The notes below the pieces were generated by a model. It made no database searches, had not been told where the DNA came from, and worked only from the letters and a program-made list of their open reading frames with translations. A program made the position numbers and the translations under genes. A DNA stretch of 24,924 bases from JAAZLS01 sp964463285 (GTDB lineage: Bacteria; Bacillota; Dethiobacteria; DTU022). The stretch lies in the NCBI GenBank assembly GCA_964463285.1, contig CAYXBB010000026.1, forward strand, positions 1 to 24,924. Reading direction: 5' to 3'. This document shows positions 14,712 through 22,648 of this stretch, in pieces (position 1 is the stretch's first letter; each line of letters starts with the position of its first letter).

Positions 14712-15047
14712 TTACAGTGACCCTTCAATTTGATGTACTATCCCCACTACCTGTTTGAGAGGGATTATAAATGCAATCCCGGTGGCCGGCCTCTCCAGTT
14801 TGCCGGCCTTGGTTATCGCTTGCAGTACTTTTTCCGTTTTATCATCGGTAATTACTGTGAACACAATTTCTTTTTCCGGTTCGATGGGAATGCCCAACAA
14901 TTTTTTCTGTTCGTGGATACCGGTTCCCCTTCCAAGCAGGATAGTAGCCCCTTCAGCGCCGGCCTCCTTGGAGGCCTGGACAATTTGTTCAGCGTAGCCC
15001 TTTCGGACGATGGTCACGATCAAATCACAGCTCGGCATTGAAGTCAT
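14712..15047 (-). CDS. P-II-like signalling protein associated with DUF1538
   Basis: A 111-residue member of the GlnB/P-II superfamily, trimeric proteins that sense nucleotides and metabolites and bind membrane transporters through a T-loop. The opening CDLIVTIVRKGYAEQIVQASKEAGAEGATILLGRG and closing ATGIAFIIPLKQVVGI fit the fold. The T-loop region (about 39-58, GRGTGIHEQKKLLGIPIEPE) is shorter than in GlnB and lacks the tyrosine that is uridylylated there, so classical nitrogen control is unlikely. The ATG at 15047 has AGGAGG about 9 bases upstream; an upstream in-frame start at 15074 is less likely. It overlaps the end of the DUF1538 gene by 23 bases, so it is translated with it and probably regulates that membrane complex, as GlnK does for AmtB. 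The controlled substrate is unknown. Confidence 0.85.
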   Translation of the reverse strand: MTSMPSCDLIVTIVRKGYAEQIVQASKEAGAEGATILLGRGTGIHEQKKLLGIPIEPEKEIVFTVITDDKTEKVLQAITKAGKLERPATGIAFIIPLKQVVGIVHQIEGSL

Positions 15048-15783
15048 GGTTGCTTTCCTCCTGTTCTTGTTCACGGTAAATAAAGCCTAATGCCATTACC
15101 AGTAATATAGGGGTTAAGGCTACCAGGGCCACCAGGCCGAATCCATCCACCACCGGATGTCGCCCTTCCATGGCCGAGGCCACCCCTACTACCATGGCCA
15201 TTACCACAGTAACGGTCATCGGGCCGGTAGCTACTCCGGCGGCATCGAAAGCAATGGCTATGAAGGCCGGATCGGCAAATTTAAGCAAGATCAGGGCAAT
15301 TAAAAACCCGGGGATGACCAGGTAGTAGATGGAAATGCCGTAAACTGCCTTGGCCATACCCAGTGCGGTGGCCAGGGCTACTCCACAGCACAGGGTATAC
15401 ATGATTATTTTACTTCTTATAGCCCCTGCAGAAGCCTTTTCTACCTGTGTGCTAAGAACCCGTACCGCCGGTTCAGCTAAAGTAATAATAAACCCCAATC
15501 CAAAGCCGATCGGGATTAAAGCCCAGTTGTAAGGGGAATGTCCAAAAGCATAGCCTATATCTTGTCCGGCCGGCATAAGCGCGGTTTTAATACCCTGCAG
15601 AAACAGGATTAGACCCAGGTAAGCCAGGCCCAGGCCTTTTAAGGTATTGAATAAAAATTCTCGGGGTTGCGGTAACACTTTTTGAAATATCAGGAATAAC
15701 AATAATAACGGCATCACTGCGGTGGTTACTTCCAATACAACCTGGCCAAATCCTTTAAATACAGTGGCGGCAAGCTCTATCAC
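15025..15783 (-). CDS. DUF1538 family membrane protein, second gene of the pair
   Basis: A 252-residue integral membrane protein with about seven hydrophobic segments. The conserved stretches ITLAEPAVRVL, IAFDAAGVATGPMTVT and DGFGLVALVALTPILLVM are shared, in the same order, with the upstream gene, so the two are paralogous halves of one unit. The family has no established transport substrate that I can name; the repeated acidic 'AEP' and 'FDAxGVxTGP' motifs in membrane segments suggest an ion or solute transporter. The GTG start at 15783 overlaps the previous stop by four bases (GTGA), and the P-II gene overlaps its own end, so all three form a tightly coupled operon. The polar C-terminal tail (REQEQEESNHDFNAEL) is probably cytoplasmic and could contact the P-II protein. 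Confidence 0.85.
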   Translation of the reverse strand: MIELAATVFKGFGQVVLEVTTAVMPLLLLFLIFQKVLPQPREFLFNTLKGLGLAYLGLILFLQGIKTALMPAGQDIGYAFGHSPYNWALIPIGFGLGFIITLAEPAVRVLSTQVEKASAGAIRSKIIMYTLCCGVALATALGMAKAVYGISIYYLVIPGFLIALILLKFADPAFIAIAFDAAGVATGPMTVTVVMAMVVGVASAMEGRHPVVDGFGLVALVALTPILLVMALGFIYREQEQEESNHDFNAEL

Positions 15784-16469
15784 CCGAACAGCACCCCCAA
15801 TAATAGCACCCCGATTATCGGTCCCAAGAAAACCAGCCCGATTAATCCGAACCCGTCGGTAAGTACAGATTTTCCACCCAGCACGGAGGCAGTGCCGATA
15901 CCCAAAGCCAGCACAAAGGGTACCAGCAGGGGGCCGGTAATAACTCCTCCGGCATCAAAGGAAATGGCGGCAAAATTAAGTGGTGTGAACCAGGCCAGAA
16001 TAATCACCAGGCTGCAACCTGCGGCCAGAATATAAGAGATGGGGATACCTAACAGAACACGCAGCAAGGCCAGGGCGATCATAGCAGCAACCCCCGAGGC
16101 TACGGCAGCTATTAACAACCCCGTGCTTATTCCTCCTTCAGAGGCCAAATCCACGTAATGGGCCAGTATTTGGGTATTAGGCTCAGCGATGGTTACCGAA
16201 AAGCCCAATACCAAGGCTACACCGAGCAAAATAACTGCTGAGCCTCTGGTAGCCAGGGCCGATCCCACAACTGCCCCCATTGGTAGCAGGCCTAAGTTTA
16301 TCCCCAGGGTAAACAGGGTCAGACCGGCAATCACCATGATCGCCCCCAGCAAAAATTGGATCAAAGTGGTTTTTGGTAATCCGGCCAACAGTTGCAAACC
16401 TACAATTATCCCGATAACCGGCAAAATAGTTTGGCAGACTTCAATAAATACAGTTTTTAGATCGTTCAT
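15780..16469 (-). CDS. DUF1538 family membrane protein, first gene of the pair
   Basis: A 229-residue integral membrane protein with about seven hydrophobic segments, homologous to the next gene. Shared motifs are VTIAEPNTQILA, ISFDAGGVITGPLLVP and DGFGLIGLVFLGPIIGVLL. I choose ATG 16469, which has GAGG about 9 bases upstream and lies about 28 bases after the predicted transcription start; the longer frame to 16541 would run through the promoter. In many genomes DUF1538 occurs as one longer two-part protein; here the halves are separate, overlapping genes that probably form a heteromer. It opens the DUF1538-DUF1538-P-II operon. Confidence 0.85.
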   Translation of the reverse strand: MNDLKTVFIEVCQTILPVIGIIVGLQLLAGLPKTTLIQFLLGAIMVIAGLTLFTLGINLGLLPMGAVVGSALATRGSAVILLGVALVLGFSVTIAEPNTQILAHYVDLASEGGISTGLLIAAVASGVAAMIALALLRVLLGIPISYILAAGCSLVIILAWFTPLNFAAISFDAGGVITGPLLVPFVLALGIGTASVLGGKSVLTDGFGLIGLVFLGPIIGVLLLGVLFG

Positions 16470-16503
16470 TGCAAAAGGCCTCATACCATTAGCATTATGA
16501 TAA

Positions 16504-16532
16504 ATTCTAACGTACGGGGGCCTGATTGTCCA
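16504..16532 (-). promoter_or_regulatory. Sigma-A promoter of the DUF1538/P-II operon
   Basis: On the minus strand TGGACA (16532-16527) and TAGAAT (16509-16504) are separated by 17 bases. Each box differs from consensus at one position. Transcription would start near 16497, 28 bases before ATG 16469. Confidence 0.7.
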
Positions 16533-16663
16533 CGCGGGCAAAAATAATCAATTTTAAGGCTGGTTTTTTAACGTAAGGTCAGGATGAGGGGCGCCATCAA
16601 AATTTTTCTCTATTGCTCAAAAGCTGCTTTTTGCGCCCGGGCAACCGACTATTGGCCACATAT

Positions 16664-18133
16664 CTACTGGCTCAGGAGTGGGTTTTTACTGGTTGTTTTC
16701 AATTTTTGGTTCAGATATCTTCTAGCCCAGAGCGAGCTTATGGTGCCGTAACCGGTATTGGCCAGTGCAACCGCTCCCCAGGCCCCCCAGTGTCCCATTC
16801 TAAATAAAAGAGCAAAGCTAAAGGCCCCGGCCACTTGAAAGCCCAGTAGCCGGATAAAAATATTTACAAATGGGGGGTACCCGCAGCCCATTCCCTGAAA
16901 AATGGCATTGGCCAGCAGCCCGGCACCTAAAAAACAGTAACTTAAGGCGGTTAACCGAAAGTACTGGCTGCCAAGCTCAACTACACAGCTGTCCATGCTG
17001 AATATTTTAATCATGTAGGGTGCAAGAACAATGATCAGGGCTCCCAGCGGGCCCATAACCTGGAAGATAAATTTTCGGCCGGATAAAAATATGCCTTCAA
17101 CCCGTTTTAATTTCCCGGCACCAAAATTTTGTCCCACCATAATAACTGTTCCGGCTGCAAACCCCACCAGTGGTAAAATTAAAAGGGACTCTACCCGGAA
17201 GCCGATTCCGAAAGCGGCCACAAGGTTATTCCCCTGGGGCAGTTTCATTAAAATATAATTAAAAAAGAGCAGAGATAAAGAAAGAAAACTTTGATTAAAC
17301 GATGCCGGAAAACCTATCGATACTATTTCCTTCAGGTGTTGCCACCGGAGGACAAAGCGGCGAAAATTAAGACGAAATATCCCTTTGCCCCTACGATAAA
17401 AATCAAGGGCATAAAGGCAGCCCACCACCCAGGAAATATCGGTGGCGATGGCGGCACCTTTTACCTCCAGCCGGGGAAAAAACCAGAGACCAAAAATAAA
17501 AAAAGGATCTAGAATAATATTACATATACTGGCGACCAGTAGCATGCGCATGGAGGCCGTGGTCTGACCTTCTCCCCGCAAGGTGCCGTCAAAGACATGC
17601 AGCAGATATTTGGCTATGCTAGCTAAAAGCAAAATCCGGACATAATCATTAGCCATCTTTTGAATGTCTCCCTGAGCGCCCATAAAAGCGATGATCTTGG
17701 GCGAAAGAAAAATGCCGCCCAAGGTAATGAACAGACCAAGGGCCAGTGCCAAAACAACTCCCTGTTTTCCGGTCTCGGCTGCAAATTCGCTTTTACGGGC
17801 TCCCAGAGCACGCGCCACCGCGGAGCTGACGCCTATGGTGAGCCCCGCGCCTATGGCAATCAAAAACATAAATATGGGAAAGGTAAAGCCCATGGCGGTG
17901 ATCGCCTCGTTACCCAAACGGGAAACATAAAAAGTATCGACGATATTAAAGATAGTCATGGCAAACATGGCAATGAGGATCGGATAGGTTAGTTTGAGCA
18001 AAGAGGGCAAGATCCGGCCCTGTAAGATGTCGTTGCTCGTGTTTTCCGGCTGTTTGTCAATAACAGAGGCTTTACTAGTCGGATAAGGTTTGTTGGAATT
18101 GTCCTTACAACTTTTATTTTCTTTCGGGTACAT
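16664..18133 (-). CDS. MATE-family multidrug/metabolite exporter
   Basis: A 489-residue membrane protein with about twelve hydrophobic segments and a polar N-terminal tail. Typical MATE features are PILIAMFAMTIFNIVDTFYVSRLGNEAITAMG near the N-terminus and the pseudo-repeated second half (GFPASFNQSFLSLS, GFAAGTVIMVGQNFGAG). MATE proteins export cationic drugs or metabolites in exchange for Na+ or H+. ATG 18133 is chosen, with AGGAGA (18143-18138) just upstream; the frame can be extended to a TTG at 18151, but that lies on a palindrome next to the transcription start. It is a single-gene unit with its own promoter. Substrate unknown. Confidence 0.92.
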   Translation of the reverse strand: MYPKENKSCKDNSNKPYPTSKASVIDKQPENTSNDILQGRILPSLLKLTYPILIAMFAMTIFNIVDTFYVSRLGNEAITAMGFTFPIFMFLIAIGAGLTIGVSSAVARALGARKSEFAAETGKQGVVLALALGLFITLGGIFLSPKIIAFMGAQGDIQKMANDYVRILLLASIAKYLLHVFDGTLRGEGQTTASMRMLLVASICNIILDPFFIFGLWFFPRLEVKGAAIATDISWVVGCLYALDFYRRGKGIFRLNFRRFVLRWQHLKEIVSIGFPASFNQSFLSLSLLFFNYILMKLPQGNNLVAAFGIGFRVESLLILPLVGFAAGTVIMVGQNFGAGKLKRVEGIFLSGRKFIFQVMGPLGALIIVLAPYMIKIFSMDSCVVELGSQYFRLTALSYCFLGAGLLANAIFQGMGCGYPPFVNIFIRLLGFQVAGAFSFALLFRMGHWGAWGAVALANTGYGTISSLWARRYLNQKLKTTSKNPLLSQ

Positions 18134-18150
18134 GTTGTCTCCTGCAATCA

Positions 18151-18162
18151 ATTTTGCAAAAT
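18151..18162. promoter_or_regulatory. Perfect 12-base palindrome at the MATE transcription start
   Basis: ATTTTGCAAAAT is fully self-complementary and lies 2 bases downstream of the predicted transcription start (near 18164) and 18 bases before the MATE start codon. Position suits a repressor site, but a 12-base AT-rich palindrome can also arise by chance. Confidence 0.35.
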
Positions 18163-18170
18163 CTTATTCT

Positions 18171-18199
18171 ATTATGCTACTAATAACGGATTCGGTCAA
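18171..18199 (-). promoter_or_regulatory. Sigma-A promoter of the MATE gene
   Basis: On the minus strand TTGACC (18199-18194) and CATAAT (18176-18171) are separated by 17 bases; each box is one base from consensus. The leader would be about 31 bases. Confidence 0.7.
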
Positions 18200-18360
18200 T
18201 AAACCGGGTAAGGTTTTTATATGAGCCTATAGAAAGAGAAGGGTGGGCGTTGGCAATGTAAAAGGAATCCCTATCTATTTCATCCCTATCGTTGTTTTAA
18301 GCAAATATATGGATTTATGGATTGGAACCGATTAATTAAATGAGGATACTGCTAAAACGG

Positions 18361-18389
18361 TTGCAATCCTCCCTGTTAGGCATTAGTAT
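18361..18389 (+). promoter_or_regulatory. Possible promoter of the TtcA-like gene
   Basis: TTGCAA (18361-18366) and TAGTAT (18384-18389) have a 17-base spacer. Transcription would start near 18396, only 14 bases before ATG 18410, where no good ribosome binding site is seen. Other weak pairs exist in 18182-18360, and the rest of that gap shows no gene. Confidence 0.35.
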
Positions 18390-18409
18390 TCTAGCCGAGT
18401 ACCGTCACA

Positions 18410-19195
18410 ATGGGGCGGGATCTCAGGTGCCTGCTGTCTGCCGAATTAATTGCAAGTATGATCGGGAGGCTGAAAACCCTGCGAAAAAGCGATGGCAAAT
18501 GGTTTCTTACCAGATTCAAACAGACAATTTACCGTTACCAAATGATTTTTCGGGGAGATACGGTGGTGGTCGGCCTCTCCGGGGGTCGGGACAGCAGTGT
18601 GCTGCTATACCTGCTAAACTGGTTCCGCCATATTTCCCCGGTATCGTTTAACCTTCATGCGCTACATGTAGATCCGGGTTGGAACGTGGATCTGTCTCCA
18701 CTGTATGAGTTTGCAGACAGTTTACAGGTCCCTTTACAGGTTGAGAGAACAGCCATTGCCCGGATAGTTTTTGAACGAAGAAAAGAAAAAAACCCCTGCA
18801 GTTTATGTGCAAACTTAAGGCGGGGTGCCTTAAACCAGGTGGCAGTGAGTTTGGGAGCCGGCAAGGTAGCCCTGGGGCATCACCTGGACGATGCCATTGA
18901 AACGTTTTTCCTCAACCTGATCTATACCGGGCAAATGGGCACTTTCAAGCCCAGCACATTTTTGGATCGCACCGGGTTAACTGCTATCCGGCCGTTGATT
19001 CAGCTTTCCGAGGAAACCGTGGCTGCTCTGGCTCGCCGGGAGCGGCTACCGGTGATAGCAAATCCCTGCCCGGTTAGCGGACATACCTGCCGCCAGGAAA
19101 TGAAGGGTCTGGTGGAGGAGTTGTCTCGCCGTTATCCCGGGTTTCGTGATAAATTCCGGGTTGCGCTCATAAATTCCCCTGTTTGGACTACATAA
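18410..19195 (+). CDS. TtcA-like PP-loop ATPase (tRNA 2-thiocytidine-type)
   Basis: A 261-residue N-type ATP pyrophosphatase. The PP-loop is VGLSGGRDSS (residues 54-63), with Arg where TtcA usually has Lys. The paired cysteines C130 and C133 (NPCSLC), a third cysteine around C220/C227 (NPCPVSGHTC), and the GHHLDDAIETFFLNL motif all match the TtcA/TtuA group. TtcA adenylates a tRNA base and inserts sulfur with the help of a [4Fe-4S] cluster, giving 2-thiocytidine at position 32. Relatives in anaerobes may have other substrates, so the exact target is open. The ATG at 18410 has no clear ribosome binding site; ATG 18458 is an alternative that keeps all motifs. It is followed by the hdr cluster on the same strand after 118 bases. 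Confidence 0.82.
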   Translation: MGRDLRCLLSAELIASMIGRLKTLRKSDGKWFLTRFKQTIYRYQMIFRGDTVVVGLSGGRDSSVLLYLLNWFRHISPVSFNLHALHVDPGWNVDLSPLYEFADSLQVPLQVERTAIARIVFERRKEKNPCSLCANLRRGALNQVAVSLGAGKVALGHHLDDAIETFFLNLIYTGQMGTFKPSTFLDRTGLTAIRPLIQLSEETVAALARRERLPVIANPCPVSGHTCRQEMKGLVEELSRRYPGFRDKFRVALINSPVWTT

Positions 19196-19313
19196 TAATA
19201 ATTAAAAACATAGTTTTAGTTTTTAAAAAACAAAAGAGGATTAAAATTCCTTCCGTCGAATATAAATCAGGAGAGTTATAATTTTTATATTTCCGTTACG
19301 GGAGGTGCCCTAA

Positions 19314-20105
19314 TTGCATTATCGCTATTTCCCCGGGTGTACGTTAAAAACCCAGGCGAAAAACATGGAAGATACCGCCCTGGCTGCAGCCTCCGCCTTG
19401 GGGATTCAACTGGAAGAACTCCCCGAGTGGCAGTGCTGCGGGGCGGTATTTCCGCTTTCTGACGACGAGCTGATCACCCTTCTTTCGCCGGTGCGCACCC
19501 TGGCGGCGACAGGAGGTGAACCGCTGGTTTCTCTTTGTGCGGCCTGTCACCATGTTTTAAAAAGGGCCCAGGAGACAATTCAACGCAATCCTGATATTCG
19601 TAGCAAGGTTACCGATTTCCTGGAGGTTGACTATTCCGGTGAAGGCCGGGTGATGCATTTTCTGGAAGTGCTGCGGGATGATTTAGGGTTTGATCGCCTG
19701 TCAGCACAGGTTAGCCATCCTCTGACCGGACGCAAACTTGCCGCTTACTACGGCTGTTTGCTCTTACGCCCCGGGAAGGTGATGCAATTTGACGATCCTG
19801 AAAACCCCGCTATCATGGAAGACCTGATCCGCAGCCTGGGAGCGGAAGCAGTAATAACCCCTTACCGCACAGAATGTTGTGGAGCCTATCTTTCCATTAC
19901 TGAGAAAAACGTGGCGGCAAGCACTGCCCAAAAGGTTATCCGGTCTGCCCGCCGGGCGGGTGCGGAGGCCCTAATCACCGCCTGCCCTCTTTGCCGTTAC
20001 AACCTGGAAAGCCTGCCGGACCAGACCATGCCCATCTACTATTTCAGCGAGTTACTGGCGGAAGCGCTGGGAGCAGTTGAACCCAAGGAGGTGGCCCGGG
20101 GATGA
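19314..20105 (+). CDS. hdrB: Heterodisulfide reductase-like subunit HdrB
   Basis: A 263-residue protein with two complete CCG domains, each ligating a non-cubane [4Fe-4S] cluster of the kind that reduces disulfides in HdrB. The first has C9, C41, C42, C75 and C78; the second has C148, C188, C189, C224 and C227. The TTG start at 19314 is supported by GGGAGGTG (19300-19307) 6 bases upstream. In methanogens this subunit cleaves CoM-S-S-CoB; in bacteria the substrate is unclear and may be another disulfide or a protein thiol. It overlaps hdrC by four bases (ATGA). A TATAAT-like box at 19277-19282 lies upstream but without a good -35. First gene of the hdrBCA-flxDCB cluster. Confidence 0.92.
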   Translation: MHYRYFPGCTLKTQAKNMEDTALAAASALGIQLEELPEWQCCGAVFPLSDDELITLLSPVRTLAATGGEPLVSLCAACHHVLKRAQETIQRNPDIRSKVTDFLEVDYSGEGRVMHFLEVLRDDLGFDRLSAQVSHPLTGRKLAAYYGCLLLRPGKVMQFDDPENPAIMEDLIRSLGAEAVITPYRTECCGAYLSITEKNVAASTAQKVIRSARRAGAEALITACPLCRYNLESLPDQTMPIYYFSELLAEALGAVEPKEVARG

Positions 20106-20506
20106 AATTTTCTGAAAACTATCACCAGTTTATCCATGAAATGAAAGAAAATACCGGCCAAAGCCCCAGCCAGTGTTACCAGTGTGCCAAATGCAGCGCC
20201 GGATGTCCGGTAGTATCTGCCATGGATTTGCTGCCTCACCAGGTTATCCGTTATCTTCAACTGGGTCTTTTGGATGAACTGCTGGAAAGCCGAACCCCCT
20301 GGATCTGTGCTTCCTGCTTTACCTGTGCCGCCCGCTGTCCTCGGGACATCGATCTGGCACGGATGATGGAAGGAGTCCGGCTGGCCATACTGCGCCGCCG
20401 GGAAGGCAGCCGCCTCTCTCCCGGTGATCTTGACCTTACCCCGGAGCAACTGGAAAAACTGCCTTCACAGGCCCTGGTCAGCGGTTTTCGGAAATATGCC
20501 AAATAA
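20102..20506 (+). CDS. hdrC: Heterodisulfide reductase-like subunit HdrC
   Basis: A 134-residue iron-sulfur protein with two ferredoxin-type clusters: C25, C28, C31, C35 (CYQCAKCSAGCP) and C69, C72, C75, C79 (CASCFTCAARCP). HdrC carries electrons between HdrA and the catalytic HdrB. The closing PSQALVSGFRKYAK is the usual HdrC ending. The ATG overlaps the hdrB stop as ATGA, so the two are translated together. A gap of 156 bases separates it from hdrA, the only sizeable gap in the cluster. Confidence 0.92.
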   Translation: MKFSENYHQFIHEMKENTGQSPSQCYQCAKCSAGCPVVSAMDLLPHQVIRYLQLGLLDELLESRTPWICASCFTCAARCPRDIDLARMMEGVRLAILRRREGSRLSPGDLDLTPEQLEKLPSQALVSGFRKYAK

Positions 20507-20662
20507 GAAATTCGGCAACCAGGGATTTAACATTTATTGTTTTTTTATAGGCCCGGGCCATAGGCGCACCGCTACTACCTTTTAACATTATTTTGCGGTC
20601 GGCCAGGCCCAGGGACAACTACCGGAACTGATTTCCGAAATTGATGAAAGGGAGGGAGGGCT
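20507..20662 (+). other. Gap between hdrC and hdrA
   Basis: The gap holds a T-tract (about 20540-20546) and then a perfect GC palindrome GGCCCGGGCC, in the wrong order for a terminator on this strand. The second half has a coding-like open frame without a start codon that reads AQGQLPELISEIDEREGG into the hdrA start in another frame; it may be a remnant or chance. The G-rich hdrA ribosome binding site closes it. Confidence 0.35.
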
Positions 20663-22648
20663 TTGCCCAGGATTGGCGTATTTATCTGCTGGTGTGGCAC
20701 CAATATTGCGGGGACGGTAAATATAGAGCAGGTGGTTAATGCCGCCCGCGGCTTTCCGAACGTGGTCTACGCCGGCGATTACCGCTACCTTTGCTCAGAA
20801 ATTGGCCAGGCACTGATCAAAGATACCATAAAGAAAGAAAACCTGGAGCGGGTGGTAGTAGGGACCTGTTCTCCCCGTATGCACGAAGTAACTTTTCGAA
20901 AAGCTGTGGCGGAAGCAGGTTTGAATCCCTACCTGCTGGAAGTAGCCAACTTGAGGGAACACTGCTCCTGGGTTCACAAGGATCCGGAGGAGGCTACGGC
21001 CAAGGCAATTACCCTGATAAGGGCTGCCGTCAGCAAAGCCGGCTTAAATGAAGCTCTAGCTGTTCCCCTGATGGAGGTGGAGAAAAGGGCCCTGGTGGTT
21101 GGGGGAGGTATTGCCGGGATCCAGGTGGCCCTGGATATTGCCGATTCCGGCTATCTGGTAGACCTGGTGGAGAGGGAACCCAGTATCGGCGGCCGGATGG
21201 CCCAGCTGGAGAAAACATTTCCTACGCTTGATTGTGCGGCCTGCATTCTTACCCCCAAGATGGTGGAAATTGCCCAGCATCCTAACATTAATTTGCTTAC
21301 ATACTCAGAAGTGGAAGAAGTAAATGGATTTGTGGGCCAGTTCGATGTTCGCATCCGCCAACGGGCCCGCAGTGTAGATTATTCCAAATGTACCGGCTGC
21401 GGGATCTGCTATGAAAAATGCCCGGTCAAAGTTCCTTCAGAATTCGAGATGGGGCTCGGTAACCGCAAAGCGATCTATGTGCCTTTTCCGCAAGCTGTAC
21501 CCAATGTTCCGGTTATTGACCGGGAAAACTGCCTCTATTTTAAAAGGGGGCGTTGCCAGATCTGTCAAAAAGAATGCCCGGCGGAAGCGGTTGATTTTGA
21601 ACAGCAGGATGAGATCATCGAACGCCGCTACGGGGTGATTGTGATCACCACTGGGTTTGATTCCATGGATCCCACCGGGTACGGGGAATATGCTTATGGA
21701 CAACACCCGGATGTGCTGACTGCTTTGCAGTTTGAGCGGTTGTTTAACGCTTCCGGCCCCACCGGGGGGAAAGTGGTCCGGCTTTCTGATGGCCGGCCTC
21801 CCCAAAAAGTAGTATTTATTCAGTGTGTGGGTTCGCGGGATATAGCCCGCGGTCAAAACTATTGTTCCAAAATCTGTTGCATGTTCACTGCCAAACAGGC
21901 TATTTTGCTTAAAGAAAAACTCCCTGAGGTGGAAACCTACGTGTTTTATATCGATCTGCGCACCGCGGGAAAAGGTTACGAAGAATTCCAACGACGCGCC
22001 GCTGAAAAATACGATGTGCTCTATCTTCGCGGAAGCGCCGGAAAGGTTTTTCCGGAGGGAGATCACCTGCTGGTAAAAGGGGTAGATTCATTGAGCGGGC
22101 GTCCGGTGGAGATCGAAGCCGACATGGTGGTTCTGGCTGTGGCCTCCGTGCCCCGTCATGATGCTCCGGAACTGGCACGACTGATGAGCATAAACAGCGA
22201 CCAGTACCATTTCTTTAGCGAAGCCCACCCCAAGCTTCGTCCGGTAGAAACCCATACCGCCGGAGTTTTTATTGCCGGAGCCTGCCAGGCGCCCAAGGAT
22301 ATTCCCGATGCGGTTGCCCAGGCCGGCGCGGCGGCCGCCAAGGCGGTAACCCTGCTTTCCAAACAGAAGTTACAGGGAGAAGCCTGTGTAGCCAAGGTAG
22401 ACCTGACCAGATGTTCCGGCTGTTTGCATTGCGAAGCGGTTTGCCCTTACGGAGCGATATCGGCGGTGGAGATCGAGGAGCGTATCCGGGGGCAGGTTGG
22501 TATGCGAACCATAGCGGAGGTAAACCCGGCTCTTTGCCAGGGATGCGGTTGCTGTGCCATGACCTGTCGCTCCGGTTCTATAACCCTGCAAGGCTATACT
22601 GATGAACAGATGTTAGCGGAGGTGGATGCCATATGTCTGCAGCGCTAG
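20663..22648 (+). CDS. hdrA: Heterodisulfide reductase-like flavoprotein HdrA
   Basis: A 661-residue flavin and iron-sulfur subunit, the presumed bifurcating centre of Hdr complexes. It has the N-terminal VFICWCGTNIAGTV motif, an FAD-binding VVGGGIAG loop (about 145-152), an inserted ferredoxin domain (CTGCGICYEKCP at 243-254; CQICQKECP at 298-306), a cysteine group YCSKICC (400-406), and two C-terminal clusters (CSGCLHCEAVCP; CQGCGCCAMTCR, where the usual Pro is Arg). No Sec codon is involved: the YCSKICC site is encoded with ordinary cysteines. The TTG start at 20663 has GGGAGGGAGGG just upstream, and an in-frame stop at 20645 excludes anything longer. It overlaps the MvhD-like gene by 16 bases. 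It should take electrons from FlxD and split them to ferredoxin and HdrBC. Confidence 0.93.
   Translation: MPRIGVFICWCGTNIAGTVNIEQVVNAARGFPNVVYAGDYRYLCSEIGQALIKDTIKKENLERVVVGTCSPRMHEVTFRKAVAEAGLNPYLLEVANLREHCSWVHKDPEEATAKAITLIRAAVSKAGLNEALAVPLMEVEKRALVVGGGIAGIQVALDIADSGYLVDLVEREPSIGGRMAQLEKTFPTLDCAACILTPKMVEIAQHPNINLLTYSEVEEVNGFVGQFDVRIRQRARSVDYSKCTGCGICYEKCPVKVPSEFEMGLGNRKAIYVPFPQAVPNVPVIDRENCLYFKRGRCQICQKECPAEAVDFEQQDEIIERRYGVIVITTGFDSMDPTGYGEYAYGQHPDVLTALQFERLFNASGPTGGKVVRLSDGRPPQKVVFIQCVGSRDIARGQNYCSKICCMFTAKQAILLKEKLPEVETYVFYIDLRTAGKGYEEFQRRAAEKYDVLYLRGSAGKVFPEGDHLLVKGVDSLSGRPVEIEADMVVLAVASVPRHDAPELARLMSINSDQYHFFSEAHPKLRPVETHTAGVFIAGACQAPKDIPDAVAQAGAAAAKAVTLLSKQKLQGEACVAKVDLTRCSGCLHCEAVCPYGAISAVEIEERIRGQVGMRTIAEVNPALCQGCGCCAMTCRSGSITLQGYTDEQMLAEVDAICLQR

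Noticed and set aside
21437..22066. 209-codon minus-strand frame inside hdrA
   Set aside because: Antisense shadow of hdrA, whose many cysteine motifs show which frame is real.
20663..22648. Selenocysteine in HdrA
   Set aside because: The possible Sec position is an ordinary cysteine codon and there is no in-frame TGA.
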